Assembly: GCA_041498815.1 (NCBI GenBank) | Contig: JBGQJC010000037.1 | Location: 1 to 24,572 of the forward strand | Source: DATDPM01 sp041498815 | GTDB taxonomy: Bacteria; Pseudomonadota; Alphaproteobacteria; DATDPM01 | DNA: 24,572 bases | Direction: 5' to 3' | Shown here: positions 1 to 6,833 of the stretch, piece by piece | Position numbering within the stretch: position 1 is the stretch's first letter | How the letters are laid out: every line of letters starts with the position of its first letter | Program-made: the position numbers and the translations under genes | The notes under the pieces: model-generated | Told to the model about the DNA's origin: nothing | Database searches by the model: none | The model's input: the letters and a program-made list of their open reading frames with translations, nothing else

Positions 1-675
1 GAGCGATTTCTGATCGCGCCGCGCCACCAGATCGAGATGCTGCAAAAGCGTCTGCATCGCGGGATCGCAGCGGTCGCGGTCGCGCAGCTGCAACGCCAAA
101 CATTCGGCCAGATCGCGCGCGAAGATTCCGGGCGGATCGAAGCGCTGCAGCTTGGCCAGCGTCGCCTCCACGCGCGCCACGTCGCAGCCGAGTTTTTCCG
201 CCACGGTCTGAAGGTCGCCGGTCAGATACCCGGCGTCGTCGATCATGTCCACGAGATGGGTGCCGATGACGCGGTCCGCGGGGTCGTTGAGGTCCATGGC
301 GAACTGGCCGAGGAGATGATCGCGCAAGCTCACCTCGCGCTTCAGGGTCTCCTCGATCGCACCGCCGCCGTCGTCGAAATCGCCGCGCCCGCCGACGCCC
401 CAATTGGCGAACTGGTCGGGCGCTCCGGTCCAAGGCGCCTCGCCGTTCTCCGGCGCCTCCTCGGCCGCGGAGGTTTCGTTGCCCCGTTCGGGATTGGCCT
501 CTCCCGGCTCGCCGGCCTCTTGGCGCTCCAGAAGCGGGTTCTGCTCCAATTCGGCCGCGACGTATTCGGCGACCTCAAGCGCCCCCAACTGCAGCAGCTT
601 GATCGCCTGCTGCAATTGCGGCGTCATGACCAGCGCCTGGGTCTGGCGCAGGTCCAGCCTGTGGGTGATAGCCAT
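1..675 (-). CDS. rpoN: RNA polymerase sigma-54 factor RpoN, N-terminal part (cut by window edge)
   Basis: Alternative sigma factor that directs RNA polymerase to -24/-12 promoters and needs an AAA+ activator. The frame opens at an ATG (675-673) and stays open to base 1, giving 225 residues; the rest lies outside the window. Residues 1-50 are the classic region I: a glutamine- and leucine-rich activator-interacting segment beginning MAITHRLDLRQTQALVMTPQ, followed by LQQAIKLLQ and a QNPLLE motif. An acidic low-complexity region II follows (about 50-100), then the start of the core-binding domain (REVSLRDHLLGQ, FDPPGIFARDLAECL). It is the last visible gene of the kdsD-lptC-lptA-lptB-rpoN operon, 11 bases after lptB, the usual proteobacterial place for rpoN. 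The assignment is very secure; only the C-terminal DNA-binding half (RpoN box) cannot be seen. Confidence 0.96.
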   Translation of the reverse strand, partial: MAITHRLDLRQTQALVMTPQLQQAIKLLQLGALEVAEYVAAELEQNPLLERQEAGEPGEANPERGNETSAAEEAPENGEAPWTGAPDQFANWGVGGRGDFDDGGGAIEETLKREVSLRDHLLGQFAMDLNDPADRVIGTHLVDMIDDAGYLTGDLQTVAEKLGCDVARVEATLAKLQRFDPPGIFARDLAECLALQLRDRDRCDPAMQTLLQHLDLVARRDQKSL

Positions 676-686
676 GGGGGTCAGTC

Positions 687-1493
687 CTACAGGCTAAATC
701 TTTCCCCCAAGTAAACGCGGCGCACTTCTTTGTGGGCCACGATCTCTGAGGGTTCGCCCTCCATCAGCACCGCGCCCTCATGGAGGATATAGGCCCGGTC
801 CACGATATCGAGCGCCTCGCGCACGTTGTGGTCGGTGATCAGGACGCCGATCCCCCGGTCCTTGAGGTGCGTCACGAGCTCGCGGATTTCGCCGACCGCG
901 ATCGGATCGATGCCCGCCAGGGGCTCGTCCAAAAGCATGAAATGGGGGTGCGAGCCGAGTGCGCGCGCGATTTCCACGCGCCGCCGCTCGCCGCCCGAAA
1001 GCGCCAGCGCCGGCGTGCGGCGCAGGTGCGAAATCGAGAATTCGGCGAGCAAGGTATCGAGCATCGCCTCGCGCTGGTCGCGAAGCGGCTCCACCACCTC
1101 CAGAACCGAACGGATGTTGTCCTCGACCGACATGCCGCGGAAGATCGAGGCCTCTTGCGGCAGATACCCGATGCCGAGGCGCGCGCGCCGGTACATCGGA
1201 AGATCCGTAATGTCGAATCCATCGCATGAGATGGTGCCGTAATCGGGCGCGATGAGCCCGCTGATGATGTAGAAGCAAGTGGTCTTGCCGGCGCCGTTCG
1301 GCCCCAGGAGCCCGACGGCCTCGCCGCGTCGCAACGCGAGACTGACGCCGCGCAGCACCGGGCGCTTCTTGAAGGACTTGCCGAGGTTGTGCGCGACGAG
1401 CCCGCTGTTGTTGGCGACCAGCTTGGGCTTTGCCGCTTCCGCGTTGCCGTCCTCGCGCGCGGCAGCTTCCGGGTTCTCGAAGCTCGCGGTCAT
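687..1493 (-). CDS. lptB: LPS export ABC transporter ATP-binding protein LptB
   Basis: Cytoplasmic ATPase that powers LPS extraction from the inner membrane with LptF/LptG and passes it to LptC/LptA. The 268 residues carry all ABC ATPase motifs: Walker A GPNGAGKTT (64-72), Q-loop LPQEAS (111-116), signature LSGGERRR (165-172), Walker B FMLLDEP (185-191) and switch histidine H222 in ITDHN. The family is usually about 240 residues; the surplus is a polar Ala/Glu-rich N-terminal tail of about 30 residues before the ATPase fold, also seen in some other alphaproteobacterial LptB proteins. The start ATG overlaps the lptA stop in an ATGA (1490-1493), which suggests translational coupling and supports this start. 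The function is secure from the motifs and the lptC-lptA-lptB-rpoN context. Confidence 0.97.
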   Translation of the reverse strand: MTASFENPEAAAREDGNAEAAKPKLVANNSGLVAHNLGKSFKKRPVLRGVSLALRRGEAVGLLGPNGAGKTTCFYIISGLIAPDYGTISCDGFDITDLPMYRRARLGIGYLPQEASIFRGMSVEDNIRSVLEVVEPLRDQREAMLDTLLAEFSISHLRRTPALALSGGERRRVEIARALGSHPHFMLLDEPLAGIDPIAVGEIRELVTHLKDRGIGVLITDHNVREALDIVDRAYILHEGAVLMEGEPSEIVAHKEVRRVYLGERFSL

Positions 1494-2587
1494 GGTCGGG
1501 GCATCGCGGCCGGGTAGGGCAAAGGCGAAGGCGTTGGGGCCGCGGTCGGAACATTGGCTGCTGCGGCCGGCGGGGCCGGTGCCGGCGTCTCGCCCGCTCC
1601 GGCCGGCGCTCCTCCGGCAGGCGCCGCGCCCGCAGATGAATCGCGCGGCGCGATCTCCGGCTTGTGCTTGGGCGAAAACAGGCCGCGCACCGGCTGCGGG
1701 CCGATGGCCCCGGGCGGTCCGCTCAAAATCCGGCTCACGCCCATGTTCAGGTCGACCTCCCCGTATTCCCCGTTCAGCTGATTGTCCTCCCGGGTAATCT
1801 TAACCGAGCCGAACAAGACCGCGATACCGGATTCAACGTCGTAAACGCCCTTGTCCGCCAGCGCGATCTGCCCGGGCTGGGAGACATGGACATTATTAAA
1901 GCCCTCGATCCGCCGGATCTGCTGCCCGCCTTGCGGCTGGTCCGCGGCGCTCCCGGGGGGCTTCGAATCTTTCCCAACCGCGTCCGGCTTGGCGCGCGTC
2001 TTCTTGCCGCCGGCAGCGCCGCCTTTCCGGTCCGGCCCGTTGTCCGCCGAATTGTCGGTGAAGAATGCGGTGATGATGTCGGCGCTCATGCGGTCGTCGG
2101 CGTTGATCACCAGGGCGTCGCCGCGCGCCACCGCCATCTGCTTGTCGTTCCAGTATTCGAGGCTGTCGCGGGCGGTGACGGTATATTCCTCCGAGACCAG
2201 CTTCAACGCGCGGCCCTTCAGCACCATGACGCCGTTGTCCACGTCATAGACGCCGTTGTCGCCCACGGCCTTGCCGTTGACCGAGTCGATGACGACGCCG
2301 CCGACGGCATCGAGGCGGAAAATATCGGTGCCGCCGCCCTCGACCGGGCGGTAATGCGCGGTCAGCGTGTCGGCGCGCAGGCGCATGTCGCCGCGCTTGG
2401 CGACGGCGTTGCCGCGCGCGATATAGACATTCTCGTCGCGCCGCCATTCGATTCCCTCGTCGGCGTTGATCTCCACCGGCTGGTCCGAATTCTTGTTGAG
2501 GTTGAGACCTTGCGCGTGCGCATGGCTTGGAGCGGCCGCGGCCAAGAGCGCCGCGAGCAACAGGCCGGCCCGGCGCCGCGCGCTCAT
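1490..2587 (-). CDS. lptA: LPS transport periplasmic protein LptA, long form with Pro/Ala-rich tail
   Basis: Periplasmic OstA-fold protein that forms the bridge carrying LPS from LptC to LptD. The start was set at 2587, where the ATG overlaps the lptC stop (ATGA, 2584-2587); a longer frame begins 14 codons upstream but would run back into lptC. The 365 residues open with a Sec signal peptide (RRRAGLLLAALLAAAAP, cleavage near AHA-Q, about residue 25). An OstA repeat region follows (PVEINADEGIEWRRDENVYI...), with several beta-repeat strands to about residue 185. After a charged Gly/Lys-rich linker comes a second stretch of similar strands (RIEGFNNVHVSQPGQIALAD...). The last 75 or so residues are almost entirely Ala/Pro/Gly. 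Typical LptA proteins are roughly 180-250 residues, so the linker and disordered tail are notable. Family and context make the call secure. Confidence 0.93.
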   Translation of the reverse strand: MSARRRAGLLLAALLAAAAPSHAHAQGLNLNKNSDQPVEINADEGIEWRRDENVYIARGNAVAKRGDMRLRADTLTAHYRPVEGGGTDIFRLDAVGGVVIDSVNGKAVGDNGVYDVDNGVMVLKGRALKLVSEEYTVTARDSLEYWNDKQMAVARGDALVINADDRMSADIITAFFTDNSADNGPDRKGGAAGGKKTRAKPDAVGKDSKPPGSAADQPQGGQQIRRIEGFNNVHVSQPGQIALADKGVYDVESGIAVLFGSVKITREDNQLNGEYGEVDLNMGVSRILSGPPGAIGPQPVRGLFSPKHKPEIAPRDSSAGAAPAGGAPAGAGETPAPAPPAAAANVPTAAPTPSPLPYPAAMPRP

Positions 2588-3279
2588 GGCAAGCCCTTCT
2601 GCGCCTGGGGATTGAGGATGAGCTCGCAATGCCCGGTGAAGAACACGATCTTGCCGTGGTCGGAAATCTGGAATCCGGCCGAGGTCAGCTGGCCGAACGG
2701 CCCGTGGGCTTCGAGCGGCTCTTCGCCGTGCGCGCCGCCGTCATGGAGATTCAGGAACGCGCGCGCGGTTTCGAACTCGTAGCCCTGGTCGTGGAACAGG
2801 CTCACCCGGCCGCGCAGATCGAGCTCGTGGGAATTCTGGTCATAGGTGCCCTCGACCGAACGCAGCGCGACCCAGGTCCCGTCCTTCAACGTCACGTCGG
2901 CGATCGGTTTGTCGAGATCGATCAAGGGCGACCCGACCGCGACCTGGACCGCCGATTCCGCGGTCACGGCATAGGGGCGCTGGCCGCTGTCGAGGCCGGT
3001 GAAGCGCGGCTTGACCATGGACAGCGTATTGGCGCCGTTGGGCGAGATCTTGGCGAAACTGAGGTGGAAACGGTTTTTTATGGCATGGGTCTGCGGCCAG
3101 GCGATCACCAGCCCGATCAGGGACAAGGCGACGGCCGGCAGCACGAAGCGCATGAGGTTGACGAACACGCTGTAGCGCGAGCTCGCCCGGCGCGCATCGG
3201 AGAAGGCATTGCGGGGCTTCCGTGCGATCTCGTCCGCGGCGCGCGCGGCGATGCTCGGGCCTGCGGCCTTCTCGGTCAT
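2584..3279 (-). CDS. lptC: LPS export bitopic membrane protein LptC
   Basis: Inner-membrane-anchored periplasmic protein that accepts LPS from LptBFG and hands it to LptA. The 231 residues show a basic cytoplasmic N-terminus of about 40 residues, one membrane segment (about 43-62, LMRFVLPAVALSLIGLVIAW) and a periplasmic beta-rich domain. That domain includes PRFTGLDSGQRPYAVTAESA and repeated short strands (LDLRGRVSLFHDQGYEFETA), typical of the LptC family. It starts 3 bases after kdsD and overlaps lptA by 4 bases, so it is clearly co-transcribed. Sequence conservation in this family is low, so the call rests on both the architecture and the operon position. Confidence 0.92.
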   Translation of the reverse strand: MTEKAAGPSIAARAADEIARKPRNAFSDARRASSRYSVFVNLMRFVLPAVALSLIGLVIAWPQTHAIKNRFHLSFAKISPNGANTLSMVKPRFTGLDSGQRPYAVTAESAVQVAVGSPLIDLDKPIADVTLKDGTWVALRSVEGTYDQNSHELDLRGRVSLFHDQGYEFETARAFLNLHDGGAHGEEPLEAHGPFGQLTSAGFQISDHGKIVFFTGHCELILNPQAQKGLP

Positions 3280-3282
3280 GGC

Positions 3283-4272
3283 TCAGGCGACGCCCGCGCG
3301 AAGGCAGTCGTGGATGTGCAGGATCCCCACCGGCCGCCCGTTCTCGACCACGAACAGGCTCGTGATCTTCTTCTCGTTCATCAATCCCAGCGCCTCGGCG
3401 GCCAGCGCCTTGGGCCGGATGGTCTTGGGGTTCGCCGTCATCACCAGGCGCGCCGGCCGCGCCAAGAGTCCATCGCTCATGTGCCGGCGCAAATCGCCGT
3501 CGGTGACGATCCCGGCCAATTGGCCGCGCGCGTTGATCACGCCGGCGCAACCGAATCTTTTTGCGGTCATGACCAAGAGCACCTCGGACATGAGGCTGTC
3601 GGCTGCGACCAGCGGCAGCTCTTCGCCGTCGTGCATCAATTCGGCGACGCGCAACAACTTCTGCCCCAGCCGCCCGCGCGGATGGTAATTTTGGAAATCT
3701 TCGGCCGAAAAGCCGTTGCGCTCCAACAGCGCCACCGCGATGGCGTCGCCCAGCGCCAGCATCAGGGTGGTCGAGGTGGTGGGCGCCAAGCCCATCGGGC
3801 AGGCCTCGCCGTTCTCGGGCAAGATCAACGCGACGTCGCATGATTCGGCGAGCGGACTAGCAGCCCCCGCGGTCATGGCGACCAGCGGAATCCCGAGCCG
3901 TTTCGAATAGGCGATGATGTCGTTCAGCTCCTGGGTCTCGCCGGAGTTGGACAGCGCCAGCACCGCATCGGCTTTCGTGATCATGCCGAGGTCGCCGTGG
4001 CTCGCCTCGCTGGGATGGACGAACAGCGCGGGCGTGCCGGTCGAAGCCAGCGTCGCCGCGATCTTGCGCGCGATGTGGCCGCTTTTGCCCATGCCGGTCA
4101 CGATCACGCGCCCGGAAGCGCCGGCGAGCAGGTCGAGCGCGCGCACGAAATGGGCGTCGAGGCTGCCGGCGAGCTTGGCCAGCGCCTCGGCTTCGGCGCT
4201 CAAAACCCTGCGCGCGGCCTCGAGATCGTCTTCGCGGCTGCGGGCCTCATTGGGCTTGGTGCGGGTCTTCAT
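3283..4272 (-). CDS. kdsD: Arabinose-5-phosphate isomerase, KdsD/KpsF/GutQ family
   Basis: Interconverts D-ribulose-5-phosphate and D-arabinose-5-phosphate, the first step to Kdo, the sugar linking lipid A to the LPS core. The 329 residues hold an N-terminal SIS sugar-isomerase domain (about 40-185), with the phosphosugar-binding motifs VTGMGKSGHIARKIAATLAS, HPSEASHGDLGMI and ALSNSGETQELNDI. Two C-terminal CBS domains follow (about 212-265 and 278-329; IVTDGDLRRHM, PVGILHIHDCLRAGV). Length and order match the family. It heads the operon and is followed by lptC after 3 bases. In E. coli a kdsC phosphatase gene sits between these two; it is absent here. A candidate sigma-70 promoter lies upstream at 4387-4416. 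Confidence 0.95.
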   Translation of the reverse strand: MKTRTKPNEARSREDDLEAARRVLSAEAEALAKLAGSLDAHFVRALDLLAGASGRVIVTGMGKSGHIARKIAATLASTGTPALFVHPSEASHGDLGMITKADAVLALSNSGETQELNDIIAYSKRLGIPLVAMTAGAASPLAESCDVALILPENGEACPMGLAPTTSTTLMLALGDAIAVALLERNGFSAEDFQNYHPRGRLGQKLLRVAELMHDGEELPLVAADSLMSEVLLVMTAKRFGCAGVINARGQLAGIVTDGDLRRHMSDGLLARPARLVMTANPKTIRPKALAAEALGLMNEKKITSLFVVENGRPVGILHIHDCLRAGVA

Positions 4273-4386
4273 TGGTTCCGGTCAGCCCCTTAAGGCGCCA
4301 AGCTTTGCGCCATTTCCCACGCCTCGGCGGGGGCCCGGACCCTGCCGGGCGGCTCACGAAAACTGGCGGAAATCCGCGGAAACCTC

Positions 4387-4416
4387 ACTATGCCGGGCAA
4401 TGGGGGGTTAGGTCAA
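4387..4416 (-). promoter_or_regulatory. Candidate sigma-70 promoter for the kdsD-lptCAB-rpoN operon
   Basis: On the minus strand a TTGACC (4416-4411) is separated by 18 bases from CATAGT (4392-4387). These match the consensus at 5/6 and 4/6 positions. Transcription would begin near 4380, leaving an untranslated leader of about 108 bases before kdsD. The 264-base gap between kdsD and the divergent A1 gene also holds short GC-rich inverted repeats (GGCGC/GCGCC arms at 4294-4311) but nothing else recognisable. The call is from pattern alone. Confidence 0.42.
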
Positions 4417-4500
4417 CCGAAGGCGCTTGCGCCCTCAAGCCCCGGATACCGCCGGCCCCGGTCCTGGCGCCGCGCGGCCGGGGATATCGCGGGGCCTATC

Positions 4501-4530
4501 TTGACGCTGGCCCGAACCCGCTCGAATCAT
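4501..4530 (+). promoter_or_regulatory. Promoter of secreted protein A1, predicted leaderless
   Basis: TTGACG (4501-4506), an 18-base spacer and AATCAT (4525-4530) lie just before the ATG at 4537. The same hexamers with the same 18-base spacer precede the paralogue A2 at 6246-6275, again with only 6 bases between the second hexamer and the ATG. Conservation across diverged copies supports a real promoter. The geometry puts the transcript start at or next to the ATG, which fits the absence of a Shine-Dalgarno sequence. Confidence 0.5.
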
Positions 4531-4536
4531 TCTCCG

Positions 4537-5088
4537 ATGATCTCTCGCCTGATAGCCGTCACGCTTCTACTCGTTGCCGCCGCCCTGCCCGCGCTCGCCG
4601 ACGACGTGCCGCAGCCGGAGTTGACGCCGAAAGGCCAGTATCTCGTCATGACCCAGGACGACGCGACCAGCACCAGCAAATGCATCGGCGATCCCAAGAC
4701 GCTGCTCTGCGCGGTCGAAACGATGATGGCCTGCTGGCATCGTGCAAACGACGCTTTTTGCCGTATCGCCATGGGGCTTGATCGGAATCCGGGCCTTGCC
4801 TGGTCGCGGCCGAGCCCGAATGTGATTTATCGGATTGTTCGCCGGGAAGTCTTGACCGACCGAAAGTTCCCCTGGAATCCCAGGCGCGATCCAGATTGGC
4901 GGCCTGGCGGATTGGTTATGCAGACTGGTGATACCAGAATCGATGTTGTTGAAAGAAAATGCCGGCATGAGATTTCATCGGCCGTCTGCGAACCGCCGTT
5001 GTTTACTGTTTCCTACATCGTCAGGCGGCAGAGCGATCATTGGGCCGTAATCGACTGGGGAAGCCCCTACGATCCGCGAAATCATTAA
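4537..5088 (+). CDS. Secreted/periplasmic protein of unknown function, copy A1
   Basis: I do not recognise a named family. The ATG at 4537 was chosen because a clean Sec signal peptide begins there (ISRLIAVTLLLVAAALPA, cleavage after ALA, about residue 21) and the paralogue starts at the equivalent place; the frame itself is open further upstream. The mature part begins DDVPQPELTPKGQYLVMTQD and carries six cysteines (49, 58, 66, 75, 142, 151), likely paired as disulfides in the periplasm. Other conserved points shared with A2 are IYRIVRREVL, FPWNP, WRPGGLVMQTGD, YIVRR and a C-terminal W-G-x-PYD. It has the same length (183 residues) as A2. Its last four bases overlap the stop of the convergent gene B1, both stops lying within TTAA at 5085-5088. 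It could be a partner or immunity protein for B1; that is inference only. Confidence 0.8.
   Translation: MISRLIAVTLLLVAAALPALADDVPQPELTPKGQYLVMTQDDATSTSKCIGDPKTLLCAVETMMACWHRANDAFCRIAMGLDRNPGLAWSRPSPNVIYRIVRREVLTDRKFPWNPRRDPDWRPGGLVMQTGDTRIDVVERKCRHEISSAVCEPPLFTVSYIVRRQSDHWAVIDWGSPYDPRNH
4597..4729 (+). repeat. Direct repeat, A-gene segment, copy 1
   Basis: About 133 bases coding for the mature N-terminus of A1 recur almost unchanged at 6339-6471, an offset of 1742 bases. The remainder of the two A genes is much more diverged. The repeat is part of the tandem duplication of the A/B gene pair. Confidence 0.85.
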
Positions 5089-6134
5089 TCGCCGCCTGTA
5101 GCCAACCCATAGAAGTGTTGGTTCCGTTTTGTTTCGTCGCGCCGCGCGAGGTCGCGAGAATATTTGAGGGTTTGCGCGAAGGTCTGCCTGCCCTCTGGAG
5201 TGCGAATGGCCTTGTTCAGGGCGTCGAGCGTTGCGGTACGGAACTTTCCGTCTACAGGGACACCGTCTTCGTGTTTCGCAGTGAGAGTCTCATTGATGGC
5301 ATCCTGAATCATCCTCACGCCAACTCCTTGTCCTTCCCGGAAAGCCGTATCGGCGACGAAGGCGGCTACGCCGGGGTGATCAATTTTCCCCAAAGTCTCG
5401 TATCCGGAACCATGTCGCAGGACGTGGTCGAGGTAATACCGGTAGAAATCCGCCTGCTGCTGGGGATCCAGATCCTCCGGCATCGTGTCCGCGCCGACTC
5501 CCGGAAAATGCAGCTTGTGTAACGTATCCTCGGGAATCCCGGCAACGGTCGTACCATTGGGTACCGTTCCGCCTTCCGCCGCGAAAATCTCGCGGTACGC
5601 CGATTTTTCATTTTCGCTGACTCCAGGCAGATCGGCGACGGCCCGATTGAAATCGGCCCAAGAATTTTGCTGCTTCGGGCCTTTGAACACATCGTATTTA
5701 TAGGCGGGTATCGGAGGAGCCGGCGAATTCCTTTGGTCCCCGCTCTCGCCCGTCAGCTCGTCGTCATTTTCGGATGTGCTCGATTGTGCGCCGTCATTTA
5801 GTCCGTCCGGCGACTGCACCGCTTCTGCATCTTGTTGGCGCTCGTCATCCGCCGAGCGCTGGAAGTCGGGCAGGAGCGGGGACGGATTCAAACCGCCGAT
5901 CCCGACATTCAGAAGACCCCGCCCGAACTGTGACAACAGCCCGCGGAACTCCGGCAGGTCCGGCGCTTTCGGCGCGGCGGGCGGCGCGGTGTCGGATTGG
6001 CCGCTTTCCTCGTCGGCGGCTTGCTGGAAGTCGCGCAAAAGCGCGCCCGAGTCCGGAGATTGTTCCGCATAGGACAAGACCTCCGGCGGCGGCGGCGGGA
6101 AATAGGGGTTGGGCGCGCTGTTATGTCCCAGCAA
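5085..6134 (-). CDS. Proline-rich protein with muramidase/peptidoglycan-binding-like C-terminal domain, copy B1 (5'-truncated)
   Basis: No named family is certain. From a TTG at 6134 the frame gives 349 residues. Residues 1-145 are Pro/Ala/Asp/Glu-rich and probably disordered, with FRGLLSQFGRGLLNVG (63-78) and two related blocks, LLRDFQQAADEE (32-43) and LLPDFQRSADDE (87-98). Residues about 148-349 form a domain with AAEGG (185-189, E187 a candidate catalytic Glu), TTVAGI, then AAFVADTAFREG, MIQDAINE and VDGKFRTATLDALN. This order resembles glycosyl hydrolase family 108 muramidases followed by their small peptidoglycan-binding domain. No signal peptide is visible. Compared with B2 the first 135 or so residues are missing: homology runs upstream of the TTG to 6217, where an in-frame TGA and the A2 promoter region take over. 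There is no ATG or GTG start and no obvious promoter, so expression is doubtful although the frame is intact. Confidence 0.68.
   Translation of the reverse strand: MLGHNSAPNPYFPPPPPEVLSYAEQSPDSGALLRDFQQAADEESGQSDTAPPAAPKAPDLPEFRGLLSQFGRGLLNVGIGGLNPSPLLPDFQRSADDERQQDAEAVQSPDGLNDGAQSSTSENDDELTGESGDQRNSPAPPIPAYKYDVFKGPKQQNSWADFNRAVADLPGVSENEKSAYREIFAAEGGTVPNGTTVAGIPEDTLHKLHFPGVGADTMPEDLDPQQQADFYRYYLDHVLRHGSGYETLGKIDHPGVAAFVADTAFREGQGVGVRMIQDAINETLTAKHEDGVPVDGKFRTATLDALNKAIRTPEGRQTFAQTLKYSRDLARRDETKRNQHFYGLATGGD
5861..5945 (-). repeat. Direct repeat, B-gene FRGLL linker segment, copy 1
   Basis: About 85 bases covering the RGLLSQFGRGLLNVG linker of B1 recur at 7603-7687 with only about five mismatches by eye. 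The offset is again 1742 bases. The flanking C-terminal domain is far more diverged, so this linker is either under strong constraint or was exchanged between the copies. Confidence 0.85.
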
Positions 6135-6217
6135 CGCGGCAAGCCGGCCGATCGGCCCGGGCGGCGGTCTATAATTCCCTTCGTCCGCGGCAAAAGAGCC
6201 CGAACCTGGATCGGGCG
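6124..6217 (-). repeat. Direct repeat, B-gene N-terminal segment, copy 1, ending at the duplication joint
   Basis: This segment matches 7746-7839 (offset 1622) and codes in B2 for the DPGLGSFAADEG and IGRLAALLG stretch. The 120-base change of offset relative to the linker repeat equals an in-frame 40-codon indel within the B proteins. Similarity to B2 stops between 6217 and 6222, which marks the duplication breakpoint. Confidence 0.8.
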
Positions 6218-6221
6218 GCGC
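6135..6221 (-). pseudogene. Untranslated 5' remnant of B1 coding sequence
   Basis: In the B1 frame, these bases encode residues homologous to B2 positions 107-135 (DPGSGSFAADEG, IGRLAAL) without interruption. There is no ATG or GTG in frame before a TGA at 6224-6222. This is old coding sequence now lacking a usable start, left by the tandem duplication. If translation does begin here it would need a non-standard start codon. Confidence 0.6.
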
Positions 6222-6245
6222 TCACGATATTTTTTCGCCTCTGTC

Positions 6246-6275
6246 TTGACGGCGCGCCCGGCTCAATCAAATCAT
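6246..6275 (+). promoter_or_regulatory. Promoter of secreted protein A2, predicted leaderless
   Basis: TTGACG (6246-6251), an 18-base spacer and AATCAT (6270-6275) are followed after 6 bases by the ATG of A2. The geometry is identical to A1. No Shine-Dalgarno sequence lies between the second hexamer and the ATG. The element sits immediately beside the duplication joint. Confidence 0.5.
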
Positions 6276-6281
6276 TCCGTT

Positions 6282-6833
6282 ATGGTTCCTCGACTCCTAT
6301 TTGCCGTGTGCCTCGTCGCCGCCGCTATACCCGCGCGTGCCGACGACGTGCCGCTGCCGGAGTTGACGCCGAAAGGCCAGTATCTCGTCATGACCCAAGA
6401 CGACGCCACCAGCACCAGCAAATGCATCGGCGACCCGAAAACGCCGCTCTGCGCGGTCGAAACGGAGATGGCGGTTCAGGTACGTGGGAAACTCGATTTT
6501 CAACGGATTGCGATGGGGCTCGAAGGGGGCCCATTGTTCGATGATCGAAAACCGGGCTCGCCGATAATTTACCGTGTGGTGCGCCGCGAAGTTCTGAGCG
6601 ACCGAAGGTTCCCATGGAATCCCAAGCGTGATTTGGGCTGGCGGAACGGGGGCCTCATAATGCAGGCCGGTGATATCAGGATCGATATCATCTACGTGAA
6701 TTGCTACAGAGAAATTTCTCTCACGGCTTGCGAGCACTTTTGGGGCTCTCCCGAAGCCTATATCGTAAGGCGCATGGGCGACCGTTGGGTCGTGATAACG
6801 TGGGGAGATCCTTACGATAGCCGCCCCAATTAG
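6282..6833 (+). CDS. Secreted/periplasmic protein of unknown function, copy A2
   Basis: Paralogue of A1 with the same 183-residue length. A Sec signal peptide (VPRLLFAVCLVAAAIPA, cleavage after ARA, about residue 20) precedes DDVPLPELTPKGQYLVMTQD, which is nearly identical to A1 to about residue 63. Beyond that the copies diverge but keep IYRVVRREVL, FPWNP, GGLIMQAGD, YIVRR and WGDPYD. The mature protein has four cysteines (48, 57, 141, 150). The pair at 66 and 75 in A1 is replaced by V and Q, suggesting joint loss of one disulfide. The stop codon at 6831-6833 overlaps the stop of the convergent gene B2. The function is unknown; a periplasmic partner for B2 is a plausible inference from the pairing. 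Confidence 0.8.
   Translation: MVPRLLFAVCLVAAAIPARADDVPLPELTPKGQYLVMTQDDATSTSKCIGDPKTPLCAVETEMAVQVRGKLDFQRIAMGLEGGPLFDDRKPGSPIIYRVVRREVLSDRRFPWNPKRDLGWRNGGLIMQAGDIRIDIIYVNCYREISLTACEHFWGSPEAYIVRRMGDRWVVITWGDPYDSRPN
6339..6471 (+). repeat. Direct repeat, A-gene segment, copy 2
   Basis: Second copy of the 133-base segment at 4597-4729, differing by scattered and mostly synonymous changes. It encodes the mature N-terminus of A2. Confidence 0.85.

Noticed and set aside
2527..3843. Plus-strand open frame of 438 codons opposite lptC and kdsD
   Set aside because: Shadow frame opposite two secure genes.
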